From Eutreptiella sp. 'Long Island Sound 2002' (lineage: Eukaryota > Euglenozoa > Euglenophyceae > Eutreptiales > Eutreptiaceae): a stretch of 64,000 nucleotides of DNA. Location: the NCBI GenBank assembly GCA_964036045.1, contig OZ038389.1:63750359-63814358 (forward strand). The letters are read 5' to 3'. Numbering within the stretch: the first letter of the stretch is position 1; each line of letters starts with the position of its first letter. Under the pieces are notes generated by a model. It did not search any database and was not told the DNA's origin. It was given only the letters and a program-made list of their open reading frames with translations. Below, one piece after another: positions 1 to 11,121 of this stretch. The translations under genes and the position numbers were made by a program.

Positions 1-100
1 CAGAAAAAACCTGGCTGGATCACTGCCGTGTGAAAAGCGGTCCCCACTCAGCAACCACGACACACTGCTTGTGTGGACAGGCAAACAGTGGGGATCACTG

Positions 101-934
101 TCATTCTTCTTCCATGTACTGACCACACACCCGCAGAAAGACACGCTGCTCTTTGGAAAACTTCTGGCCCGTCAATTTCTCAAAGGCCTGTGCGCGTGCC
201 TGGTTCGCAGGTGAAAGGCGGATCTCAACAGACTTGCGCCTGTCATGTACAATGACCTTCCAGAAATCATCACATTTCTGTTGGTCGTGGCACAGGTTAC
301 CAGTGTACCCCACGGGCACCTCGAAACGTTTCTTGTTGATGTACAAGGCTTAAGGGTCATGGGCAACGGCAAATGGAGAGACGTACCCTCCAAGTATGAC
401 GAATTTGTCCCATGCTCACAAAGGCCGATTTGTTTGATGGTCCACCGCCCAGCCACCTGGTCATGTCGCACGTACCGCTTGGTGTCACAACCCTCACAAG
501 AACATGCGTACACGTTTTGCCGACCAGGAATGGACACAAAACGCCCATCCACTGTGCGAGCGGCATCCCTGGCTAGCTTGCGAGTTGCGAAGACTTGTCG
601 GTGCAAAGGTGCAAACTCTACATCTGGGTCTTCAACGGTGGCCTCGGTGGAATTGTTGTTTGACGAACCGGCAGTGGAACCGTTGTCTAGCGAACCGGAA
701 GGGGCTTGACCAGGGCCTTGACCAGTGGCAGGGCTGGGGGGGACGCGGTGGGTCTTCAGCAGATACACTCAGCGTTGGTTCTGCAGGCAGGGCACCTTTC
801 AGGATGATGTGGAAACATGTTGTGCAAATAGTTGGGCACCGTGGGTACATTGCAACAGCAGCACGCTGGAGAGCGTCGCCCAGTTCGGCCACTGACACAG
901 TTGCATCTGCCCCACAAACACACTTGTTAGGCAT
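101..934 (-). pseudogene. Damaged gene for a cysteine-rich, possibly zinc-binding protein
   Basis: A minus-strand coding signal runs across three frame segments. The first starts at the ATG at 932-934 (MPNKCVCGADATVSV..., with CxC and CPTICTTC motifs). It passes into a second segment at a run of seven Gs near 735-742, where one inserted or deleted base would join SAEDPPRPP to SPATGQGPG. The second segment has FATRKLARDAARTVDGRF, then CSCEGCDTKRYVRHD and a CEHGTN ending. This Cys/Cys...Cys/His spacing recalls the WRKY-GCM1/FLYWCH-type finger of MuDR-like transposases, but the match is by eye. The third segment (101-346) continues LYINKKRFEVPVGY and ends MEEE. A 38-nt GT...AG stretch at 349-386 would join segments two and three in frame if removed; it may be a tiny intron or an indel. 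The product is not identified. It could be a live gene with assembly errors in the G-run, or a transposase-derived pseudogene. Confidence 0.4.
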
Positions 935-1082
935 GGGTTGTAAACACTGGAGTGAAAGGGGGGCAATCAGTGCAGCAAATTGTCAAGCATGGGTGTGAAA
1001 GGCAAGAAGGAAAGGGGGGCAGGGGGGTAGGAGTGAGACATTTGTTCCAGCTACCAGCATGTAGTCCCTTCCTCGATCTTGA

Positions 1083-1440
1083 GACGTCGGTTCCGCTGAG
1101 ACTTGAAATTGTGCCCCTGGGCTCTGGCCAACATGGTTGAGTGCCCTACTTCACAAAATCTAGGCATTACCTATGATCCGTTTAAATGACCTCTCTGCAT
1201 AGGTCCCCCAGCGAAGGGAAACCCCTGTTCTCTGAGCAGATGAAATTGTGCACATGGGCTCTGGCCAAGGTGGCTGAGTACCCTACTTTACAACATTCAG
1301 ACATTACCTGTGATCCTCTCCGATGAACTCTCTGCATAGGCCCCCCAGCTCCAAAGGGACAGCCCTGTTGTGAAACACAAGTTCTGCGTAATGCACCCAA
1401 AACCTTCCACATTCATGACATCCCTGCATAGGGTACCTCC
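1083..1440. repeat. Two to three diverged ~130-bp tandem units
   Basis: The stretch from about 1083 to 1214 (tgaaattgtgcccctgggct, ending ctctctgcataggtccccca) recurs at about 1219-1345 (tgaaattgtgcacatgggct, ending ctctctgcataggcccccca). A weaker third unit follows to about 1440. No gene is seen between 935 and 1620. Confidence 0.6.
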
Positions 1441-1629
1441 TCACCGCATGCAGTAGGCAACAAGGAAAGAGGGCCACTGGGTGCATATTGGGTCAGTCCC
1501 GAAACCCAGGTTCCCCTACTGTATGAAGTTGTGAACATGGGCAGGGGTTGGCTTGATGCAGTAGCACTCCTTGTAACCCCCCCCCCCCCGTGCAACTTTT
1601 TGAGACATACATGATGATCATGTAAAAAT

Positions 1630-1742
1630 CTTTTTTTTAGCGCGCAATCTTTTTTTTTAGCACGGAATCTTTTTTTTTAGCGCGGAATCTTTTTTTTTAG
1701 CGCGGAATCTTTTTTTTTAGCGCGAAATCTTTTCTTTTATGC
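1630..1742. repeat. 20-bp tandem repeat, poly-T plus agcgcggaatc
   Basis: Five to six units of exactly 20 bp, each with nine to ten Ts followed by agcgcggaatc or a one-base variant. The last units degrade into AT-rich sequence. Confidence 0.9.
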
Positions 1743-1879
1743 TAAAAAATAAGATAAGTGCTAAAAAATAAGATTTCGCATCTAAAAAAAAAGCTTGGAC
1801 CCAGCATCCTCCCCAAATTAGGGGGCACTGGAGAGAAAGACATGGCCCATCCCCCAAGTTGCAGGGTGGTGTGCACTGG

Positions 1880-3955
1880 CAAGGTAGGCCCGCCGGATTT
1901 AGCCGGACTTGGGTTCGGCTGACCTATCGGCTCGGCGGACTTATCGGCTCGGCGGACCTTCGGCCGGCCCATTGGCCGGCCGAAAGTCCGGTTTAATCCG
2001 TCACCTCCCCTTGTACTGTTACCCCCTATACTAGCAACCCCCCCCCCCCCCGTATATTGATAACAAGACACACAGCATTATAGTCTGAGGCCAGCGTAGG
2101 AGTCTTGTTATTTGAGGGGCCACAAGCAAGGCGGTACACACAGAACGCGGTGCACACACAAGGCGGTGCACACAAGGCTCAACACACAAAAGGCGGTCTG
2201 TGGCCACCGCAGGAGTCATGTTATTGAAGGGGCCACAGGCAAGGCGGTGCACACAAAAGGCGGTGCATACACAAGGCTGAACACACAAAAGGCGGTCTGT
2301 GGCCACCGCAGGAGTCATGTTATTGAAGGGGCCATAGGCAAGGCGGTACACACAGAACGCGGTTCACACACAAGGCGGAACACACAAAAGGCAGTCTGTG
2401 GCCACCGTAGGAGTCATGTTATTTAAGGGGCCACAGGCAAGGCGGTACACAAAGAAGGCGGTTCACACACAAGGCGGAACACACAAAAGGCGGTCTGTGG
2501 CCACCGCAGGAGTCATGTAATTTAAGGGGCCACAGGCAAGGCGGTACACAAAGAAGGCGGTTCACACACAAGGCGGTGCACACAAGGCTGAACACACAAA
2601 AGGCGGTCTGTGGCCACCGCAGGAGTCATGTTATTGAAGGGGCCACAGGCAAGGCGGTGCACACAAAAGGCGGTGCACACACAAGGCGGAACACTCAAAA
2701 GGCGGTCTGTGGCCACCGCAGGAGTCATGTTATTGAAGGGGCCACAGGCAAGGCGGTACACACAGAACGCGGTTCACACACAAGGCGGAACACACAAAAG
2801 GCAGTCTGTGGCCACCGCAAGAGTCATGTTATTTAAGGGGCCACAAGCAAGGCGGTACACAAAGAAGGTGGTTCACACACAAGGGGGTGCACACAAGGCT
2901 GAACACACAAAAGGCGGTCTGTGGCCACCGCAGGAGTCATGTTATTTAAGGGGCCACAAGCAAGGCGGTACACAAAGAAGGCGGTTCACACACAAGGCGG
3001 AACACACAAAAGGCGGTCTGTGGCCACCGCAGGAGTCATGTAATTTAAGGGGCCACAGGCAAGGCGGTACACAAAGAAGGCGGTTCACACACAAGGCGGA
3101 ACACACAAAGGGCGGTCTGTGGCCACCGCAGGAGTCATGTAATTTAAGGGGCCACAGGCAAGGCGGTACACAAAGAAGGCGGTTCACACACAAGGCGGAA
3201 CACACAAAGGGCGGTCTGTGGCCACCGCAGGAGTCATGTAATTTAAGGGGCCACAGGCAAGGCGGTACACAAAGAAGGCGGTGCACACAAAAGGCGGTGC
3301 ACACAAGGCTCAACACACAAAAGGCGGTCTGTGGCCACCGCAAGAGTCATGTTATTGAAGGGGCCACAGGCAAGGCGGTGCACACAAAAGGCGGTGCACA
3401 CACAAGGCGGAACACTCAAAAGGCGGTCTGTGGCCACCGCAGGAGTCATGTTATTGAAGGGGCCACAGGCAAGGCGGTACACACAGAACGCGGTTCACAC
3501 ACAAGGCGGAACACACAAAAGGCAGTCTGTGGCCACCGCAGGAGTCATGTTATTTAAGGGGCCACAGGCAAGGCGGTACACAAAGAAGGCGGTTCACACA
3601 CAAGGGGGTGCACACAAGGCTGAACACACAAAAGGCGGTCTGTGGCCACCGCAGGAGTCTTGTTATTAATATACGGGGGGGGGGGGGTGTTAGTATATGG
3701 GGGTATCACTACAAGGGGGGGTGACAGATTAAACCGGACTTTCTGCCGGCTCAGTCGGCCGGCCGAAGGTCCGGCCGGACTTTTGGCCAGCCGATCAGCC
3801 CGCCAAAGGTCCGGCTGGATTTCCGGCCACTTTTTCGGCCGAAACAAGGGGGGGGTGACGGATTAAAGCCGGCAAAAAGTCCGCTGAGCCGATAAGTTCG
3901 CCGAGCCCATAAGTCCGCCAAACCCCAAGTCCGGTTTAATCCGGTGAGCTCGCAA
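1880..3955. mobile_element. Foldback-like element: inverted repeats around a 99-bp array
   Basis: The sequence at about 1985-2067 (ccggtttaatccgtcacc ... gtatattgataacaagac) reappears in inverted orientation at about 3655-3748 (gtcttgttattaatatacgg ... gattaaaccgg), including the poly-C/poly-G tract. Outside these, both arms carry matching GC-rich blocks built from tccggc/gccgga palindromes (1880-1985 and 3748-3955). The arms enclose the satellite at 2110-3660. No transposase ORF is present, so this would be a non-autonomous foldback/MITE-type structure. The outer ends and any target duplication are not clear. Confidence 0.55.
2110..3660. repeat. 99-bp minisatellite, about 15 units
   Basis: The phrase ctgtggccaccgcaggagtc recurs at intervals of 99 bp (near 2193, 2292, 2391, 2490 ... 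3013, 3112, 3211). Each unit is made of shorter aaggcggt(a/g)cacacaa sub-repeats. Because 99 is divisible by three, every frame stays open on both strands. The long ORFs here are a consequence of the period and are not evidence of a gene. Confidence 0.95.
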
Positions 3956-3989
3956 GGTAGCGGTAAACAAGACTAGACGAGGCTGGAAC

Positions 3990-4165
3990 GAACCTCCACT
4001 CTACTTCTGATCTTGGTTGGGGCTAGTCTGGTCTTGTTTGGCCTGGGCTAGTAGTGTGCTTTGGTCTGGTCTAGCCCATTGCAGTCTTGTCTGGTGTGGC
4101 CTTGTGTGCTGTACTGTTGTCCAACCTAGTTTGGCCAGTCCAATCTGGTCTGGAGCAGTATGTTT
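3990..4165. repeat. Low-complexity ggtctggt/cttggtc tract
   Basis: Degenerate repeats of tggtctggtctag and ttggtctg type. No coding signal. Confidence 0.5.
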
Positions 4166-4336
4166 TGGTCTGTGTGCAAGAAATGGGTGGCCAACTGCCC
4201 AGTGGGCGCTAGCGAAGAAGGGGTGGCCCCTTACCCAAACTGGGGCTCGGTGACCCATACTGGCTTGGTAGGCCCTCCGACATGGGCGAAGCACACTCGT
4301 GTGCCTGCTATTGTTGGTGTTGGACTGTGTCCCTTT

Positions 4337-4965
4337 GTCACCAAATGGTCACCCAACAACGGACCAAAGGTTCCCAGGGGGGGGGGGGGGGCGTCAGAAG
4401 TCACCCCGAAATCGCGATTTTTCAGCCAACCCATGCCGGCCTAAACTAAACCAAAAAACTAATGGGGTCCCATAGCGGGGCTGATCTTGGAAAGTTGAAG
4501 ATAGCAACCAGGACCCCAGCCATTGGTGAGGGGGTACATATAGAAGAAAAAAGTGGAATGGGACCCGGGTCCAAATCAGTGCACAGTGGCGGCTGCAAGC
4601 TAACCAAATTTTGCCCACCTTGGTGCTAGTGGGCCCAAAACAGCGCTTTTGAGGCCAATAAGCACCCCCTAGCAAGGCCCGGCTGGGGCTACATGGCTCC
4701 CCGTTGCTTTATACGTACTCCCATTGTCACCAAATGGTCACCCAAAAACTTCCGAGGTCACCCCAAAATCATGATTTTTCAGCAAACCTATGCTTGCCCA
4801 AAAAGGTCTAAGTCCTCAGTGGTGGGGCCCCAAGGGGGGCAAAAGGGAGATACCACCCGTGACCCCCGCCATCGGTTACTGGGTCCATATAGAGGAAAAA
4901 GGTGGACCTAGGTGTGAATCAACACGCAGTGGTGGCTACAGGCCAACCAAATCCCCCCACCCCCC
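4337..4965. repeat. Diverged direct duplication (~390-bp period)
   Basis: The order tcaccaaatggtcacccaa, then gaggtcaccccraaatc, then atatagarraaaa, then gtggcggct..aaccaaat is seen at 4337-4615 and again at 4725-4955. The copies are clearly diverged. No ORF is shared between them. Confidence 0.55.
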
Positions 4966-5324
4966 CCCCCCTCCCAAAAAAGTGGCACCCGGGTCCGGGG
5001 GCGGTGGAGGGGTCAAAATCAAAAAATCACCTTGAAGAGAGGTCGTTAGATGAAGCGTAGGCGTGGACACCATACACCCCCCCTTTTTGGGGGTCGTTCG
5101 CGTAGCATACCCCAAGGCATGATATTGGATGTCCAACCCCGTGTAACATCATTATTTTGCCTGACAAAACGATGCCCCAGTGGATTTTTTTTTCTCATTA
5201 TGAGGCCTCTATCCCCCTGAATACCACATTCAAGGGGGGCTGGGGGGTCACAGTTTGTGTTTTGAAGGGTTTGAAACGGGGTTGGGCTAAAAAAGGCTCA
5301 TGGGCCAACTGACGGGCGCCGGCA

Positions 5325-5395
5325 GTTGCCGGTCGGATTCGAACCGGCGCCAGACCAATTGCAGGGCGACTGTTTTACCACTCGACCAGCGGGTG
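5325..5395 (-). other. tRNA-like sequence with Pol III A and B boxes
   Basis: On the minus strand there is a box-A-like tggtcgagtgg (5378-5388) and a perfect box B ggttcgaatcc (5335-5345). A ctgcaat loop sits between them and resembles a Cys(GCA) anticodon loop. The anticodon stem and the acceptor stem do not pair, and the T stem has a mismatch. It is therefore more likely a SINE head or tRNA pseudogene than a working tRNA. Confidence 0.45.
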
Positions 5396-5469
5396 CTCTT
5401 GTATCCTCATGGTTCCCCACTGTCTGTAGCTGTAGTCTGCCACTGAGGAAATCCAATCTGGGTGTTTCT

Positions 5470-5474
5470 GCCTA

Positions 5475-5513
<39 letters not shown>
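5470..5513. repeat. CTGC tetranucleotide microsatellite
   Basis: About ten perfect cctg repeats. Confidence 0.95.
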
Positions 5514-5514
<1 letters not shown>

Positions 5515-5587
5515 ATGCCCAACTGACTACCCAACCGACTGCTTGCTTGACTGACTGGCTGATTGGCTTGGCTGTCAGTCTCTCTTC

Positions 5588-6361
5588 GAGGTGCCTTGCC
5601 GAAGGCAATAGAATTCATCGGGGGATAAGGGATAATTTTGTCTCCCAAAATGTTGATTTTATAAACATCCAATATCATACATTGAGGTATGTTACGCGGA
5701 TACCCCCCGAAAGGGGGGCATGTGGCTATCGCGCTAACACCAAAATCACATCACTTGACGTGGCTAAGCTATCGGATGCTTTGGGTGCACTCCATTGACT
5801 CCTGTTTGCACCACCGAGGTCCTTCTTGTACCCATTAGTAGATGCAAAATGCAACGTGGAACGTGGTCATGCATACCAAGTGCAGGTTAGCAAGAAGAAG
5901 ATGTGGCCCTCCAATTTTGTCATTATGAATGAAAAAAGGCGCTCTTACTGCCCCAAAAAACAAGGAACAAATATGGCAATGCACAACACTAGAGCAGGAA
6001 GTATTTGCATCCAAAGAAAGAGTTACAAATGACAGGAAATGACCCTCCAATTTAGAGGGGTCAACAAGAAGAGGCGCGCTCAAGAAAGTCGGAGAGGGGA
6101 TGTCAAGAAGTTGGCAAGTGAATGATTGGATGTTGCATGTGGTTTGGCGTAACCATGGGGACATGGGTCCTATGCTCTTGGCCATTGGGAAGCGCCTCTT
6201 TCCAGTATACAAACCACCCAACGAGCGGATTTACTCTGGTCCGGGAGGAAAGGCTAGGTCCGTGCCACCCTCTTTTTTCCCTTCTCCCTTGCATAACTCG
6301 ACAAACGGAGCGGGGAGGTGGAGGTCCCTCTTTGAGGTGCCTTGACAAAGGCAATAGAATT
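5588..6361. repeat. Short direct repeat pair
   Basis: gaggtgccttgccgaaggca (5588-5607) and gaggtgccttgacaaaggca (6333-6352), both followed by atagaatt. The sequence between them, and on to 7650, shows no convincing gene. Confidence 0.4.
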
Positions 6362-7651
6362 TCTGTTTCTTTTGTCCAATTGTGAGCTGGAGGTCTGGAT
6401 GAGACTAATGGGATTCAGTGGTTCAGTGGCACACGTTTTTAGTCCCCTCGAGTCATGTATTGTGGGGTACTTTGTGGTTTGTGGCTGTGGTTGTGTAGGC
6501 TAGAGGAGGGCCACCCATAGCTTTTCTCTACCGCGCTGGCTCACGGCCTGCTAGCACATATATTTCATAACAGTTTTTGAGAAAGGCTCTGCTTTTCATG
6601 GAAATCTCTGTCGGCGTTCATGAATGAAACTGGCCATCTCCACGTGCGGACCATTGGCAAAGTTTTTCATGCGCAATGTAATTTTGCTCGTGTTTGTGCT
6701 ATTTTTGCACATGTGCTCGTGAATGTATGCACATGTACTTGCAGATATTGCATCAGGAATCTTTTTCTGTGCCAGTGCATCGTTGATCTTTGTGTAAAGT
6801 TGACAATGTTGAGATCAAGCAACAGATTTGCACCCGGTTCAGTTGTGCGAAAGCGGAAGGGTGGACCAATTTTCGTTTGCAGACTGTATATTTGCAAAAG
6901 GAGGGCCACATGTGGATGAAACATTTGAAACAAATAAGTATGTGGACAATGGTCCCTTTTTCAGGAGGGAAGTGTGCATTGCATGGTTGGTCCAAATGAT
7001 GATGAGGACCCCTGTTGTGTGCTTACGATGCAGGGTGTGTCACATATTTCATTCTTTCCAAGGTTTTCACAGAACGTCGGCGTGCTCAGCGCAAGAACTG
7101 CGGTTGGCACAGTGATGATGAGTCCTGCTACCGCACTACAGAGGAATATGTGGAGGAACTCATTTCGTTTGAGGAAGAAGAGCTGGCATAAAGGTCATCC
7201 ATGCTATGACTGCTGCACTGCTCTGCTGTTTCACAAACTGATGGGATGGCATGCTTGTGGCTGTGCATGATTCCTGCAGTCTGTTGATGTGCTGTATGCA
7301 TGTGGTTTGCCCTGTGACACAGGGCCAGGTGAGGGCCTCTCTTGCAGTTCTCAGTGTGTCTGTTGGCACGTGTTCTCAATTGTTTCTGCTGTCTGTCACT
7401 GTCCCCCGAAACACATACAAGGCACACTGATTATGTACCCCTGACCACTCGAAAAGTAGTTGCCTTTGAACATCCTCAGGAGTTGGTTGGTTGGTGGGGT
7501 GAGCAAACCGTAATTTCAGTCATGCTCCCCCTGGGATATGGACTGTCGTCCGCGACTGAATGATGTTCAAAGTGAGGGGGTAACAAGCTCATGATGCCGG
7601 TTCCGATGTGACGCCAGTGGTGTATGCTTTGCAAACTATTGTGCGATCAAT

Positions 7652-7754
<103 letters not shown>

Positions 7755-8261
7755 CCATCACTGCATGTTCAGGTTGCTGCTTCCAGCCAGATGCGTGTGA
7801 TCTATTTGCTGAGTGGTGGGGCTGTGTATGCTGCAAACATGGCTTTCATGGTCTGGTAGTTGACGCATATTTCTCTGCTTCAGGTGGAATGCTGCAGCAG
7901 TATTTGGTTTAAAGGTTTGTGTTTGGAAGGCCCATGAAGGATGTAAACAGATGGTTGATGTGATTCCGAAGTGACATGTTTGTCGGGTTTGCTGCGAAAG
8001 ATACTTTTGTCAAGTTACATGAAGGTTGTGCACAGAGTTCATTAGACAATCCCCAATGTTTTTTTTTTTGAAGAAAGCAATTTGTGCTGTGCTCCTGGGA
8101 GATGCAAATGCATTGGTCGGAGGCGTATGGATGGAGGAGCATCCATGGTTCCCGCTACTCGGTTGTGTGGGTGCATTGTCATTTTTAAGGCATACGTTGG
8201 CATCTGTTTCGGGGCTGGGTGGGGTGAGACCTCGCCAAACAACACAAGCAGCCTGACATGG

Positions 8262-9300
8262 TGCCCCCCCCCCCCTGGTGAATACCAACCCCCCCCCCCC
8301 ATTGTCCATAGCATATCCCTTCGAACACAAGAACCGTTGCAGTTTGAATGATGATTGCGCCTCAAACCCCCCCCCCCCACTTTGTACCAAGCCCCCCCCC
8401 CCCCCGCCGCAAAATGTACCGAAAATCCCCCCAAACCGTACCAAAATCCCCCCTGGAGGGGGGGGAGGTTGTATGGGGGGTTTTGGTACATTTTGGGGGG
8501 TTGTATGGGGGGTTTTTTGGTACATTTTGGGCGGTTTTCTGATGCACTTTTGGGGGGGGTTTTTTGGTACATTTCGGGGGGGGGGTGGTATATTTCGGGG
8601 GGTTTATGGTACAATTAGGGGGTATTTATGGTACAATTATTGTACAATCTGATCTCAGTGGGCTGCGGGATCTAGATGCTGTTTTTTGTGCATATTGCCC
8701 GCAGGAGGTGGCTGTTTTGGGACTGAAAATATGACACAAATAGGTACAGATGGGTGAGGCAGAGGGGTGGGGGAGGTTGCTGTAGGGGGCTCACCTTGGG
8801 TTGAGCACCCGGAATAAAAAAAGCAACCCATTGTGAATGAATTCCCAGAAAAGAACCAAAGGGCACACTGCAAGGGAGGGGGGGGGGGGGGGTTGAGCAG
8901 TAGATGTGCAACAGGGAAGCTACAAGAGGGCAGATGGCAGCATAAGAAAAGAAGCAAACGGCCGCAATGGAAAGTTTTCATCCCAAAAAAGACGGACGTA
9001 ATGGTGGTTTTAAAAGTTGTAGAAAGTGGCAAAAAGGAGGAAACCCCAAGACAACACATCGCGGGGTTTTAGTACGAAAGGGTGCAACCAAGTTGGATTT
9101 TTGGGGCACAACGGCATGGGGAAGGCAGATGGTTTTTGGGTAGAACGGGTGTTTTTTTTGTGCATATTGGTTTTGTGGGGTCCATTTTGGCGAGGTCAAT
9201 AGGGGTTTTTTGGTACAAACACGGATTTTTTTGTACATTTTTTTGTGGGGTTTCGTATCTAGTGGGGAGTTTTTTGGTACAAAGTGGCGGGTTTTTTCGT
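8262..9300. repeat. Poly-C/poly-G and ggtacattttggggg repeats
   Basis: Runs of 8-14 C on the left (8267-8405) are followed by repeated gggggttttggtacatttt motifs (8410-8640). A looser set of ttttttggtacaaa motifs recurs at 9062-9290, and parts of the two sides are inverted relative to each other. The proline-rich ORFs here follow from the homopolymers. Confidence 0.75.
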
Positions 9301-11116
9301 TGGCACCACCCGCCCAAGTGGTGATAACCCTAGTTTTATCCCCACTTTTTGAAGGATAAACTCCCACTCTCCTGTTTGGAGACGCTTTCCAAAAACAAAT
9401 TGGTGCCCCCCTATGTGTTTAACCACTTGTTGATCAACTTGATGCCAGAGAGCTGTTGCATTACAAGAGTGCAGGAAATCTCCATACTTGTCAACATTGG
9501 GAACCCCACATTTTTGAGATTCCCAACATTGTGGTTACAGGGGATACCATCATCATTACCGTCATTATATCATAATCAAGGCGTGCACACATTTCGGCAT
9601 CCAAATATAGCAAATTAGCGAGCAGGAACAACACCAGCACCACCGAAAAAAGGTAATTCAGTGTCATGTGTTGTTGTGTTTCGCACACAAATGGTTTTGA
9701 AATGTGATATTTGGCAGTGATGGATAGGATACATCAAACACAGATAATACAACAGCTTTGCTACAAGTTGTGAAACATATCAAAGGGCCGCATAGTGTCA
9801 ATCAACCAAGGGGATAATTGGTTGATTGTGCGTAGCGAATGTCTAATGTCATAGAGTGCCACCATCCAAGCAACGGGGTGCACAAATCATCAATGCACAC
9901 GTAGTTGGGGTAGGTGAGTAGCTAACAAATTTTGGTCCAGGCCAATCGGTAGATTGCCATCGCTAAGTTCCAATCTATAGCTGCAGTAGGAAAGTTAAAC
10001 GGATTGTTGAAGATCTGATTTTTGCCGCTTTTGCAAAGAATAATGATTTCAATGATGAATTCATTTTGCAGAAGTTGTTGAATCAATGCCACACAAGCCC
10101 GCATACATGGAAAAACACCTTTTTCTTACTTTTTTAAGGGCCTACCCACGTACCCTACACCATGAGTTGAATCATTGGTTTAACTTTCTGTAAAAACATT
10201 ATTTTGTTGAATGAACACATGCCTTACCAGAAGAGCTCATGCCCCACCACCTATTTCAAACTTGCTTCTTTGGAGAAAGAGGTAAAAAAAAGTCTTTTTT
10301 CATTTGTTTTGGAGACAAAATTCTCAATTTTGTATAATTTTTATCGATTTGAGCCAACCAAATGTGTTTGGTCATGACTCCATGGCTTTTGGGTGAGTGG
10401 AGTAGGTGGAGCGCGGTGGTCGTGCAAGTTTGAACCATTGTTGCCACATTGATACTTTGTGCAATGTTTGTGACTCCGTAGCACCCACTCTGAGGGGTGT
10501 AAATGGGCACATTGCTGCAGCATAAGCAAACTAGATACCAAAGAAGATGTTTTGCAATTTCCAAATGTGACTATGGCCGGTGATGGCTGTTATTCAAAGT
10601 GCGGAATTTACCCAAAATACCCAGCATGTGTTTGCTGCAAAAAGTCATTTTTCAATCAAGTTTCGACAGCCTCCATGGACACTTGGGACTTTGTTTCGTG
10701 ACCATTGGCCAACGGGAGTGCACATCAAACACATGGCCGGCCATGTAGCACCAAATGGGTGCTACTACTTAAAGCGCCTTTTTAGGTTTGTATGCATTTT
10801 GATGGGCAAAACTGTGTGTTAGTTTGCAAGTTTGCTCCTTTTTTTTTTCCGACAGGGGAGGCAATAATTTCATACGCTTTTAATTTAGACACCTTGCCAT
10901 TTTTGCATGTTTCGGCACCAAACATTCAGACCGGGTAGCTCTCAAACTGCCAGCTTTGACACTAAAACTTCATACCAAGCCTCTTTTCCGACAAAAGGCT
11001 CTTAGCTCACTTTCAATGAAAAAAAGCTTTTTCCAAACTGTTACCAAAGCTTTTCAACGGTTTCTCTCTTTTTTTTTAAAAATTTTTTTGTCTACTTGTC
11101 ACAACTTTTTCTGATG
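9301..11116. other. No recognisable feature
   Basis: AT-rich sequence with only short ORFs on both strands. No repeat, RNA or protein family was recognised up to the family I insertion. Confidence 0.5.
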
Positions 11117-11121
11117 TTTCC

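Larger units (their letters stand above)
5071..5722. repeat. Inverted-repeat unit enclosing a tRNA-like sequence
   Basis: The left arm at 5071-5138 (ccatacacccccc ... catgatattggatgt) matches the reverse complement of 5658-5722 (acatccaatatcatac ... ggggggcatgtgg) at roughly three bases in four. The 650-bp unit has no ORF and contains the tRNA-like sequence at 5325-5395 and a CTGC microsatellite. It could be a MITE or a SINE inserted in a palindromic region. Confidence 0.4.

Noticed and set aside
2610-3557. Long ORFs (up to 315 residues) in the 99-bp array
   Set aside because: The period is divisible by three, so frames stay open by construction on both strands. The peptides are pure repeats of the satellite.
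2110-3660. CRISPR-like array
   Set aside because: The units are contiguous tandem repeats without unique spacers, in a eukaryotic context.
5325-5395. Functional tRNA-Cys gene
   Set aside because: Acceptor and anticodon stems do not pair. Only the Pol III boxes are good.
8010-8652. Proline/glycine-rich ORFs around 8.0-8.65 kb
   Set aside because: They follow from C and G homopolymers, occur in several frames, and have no domain.
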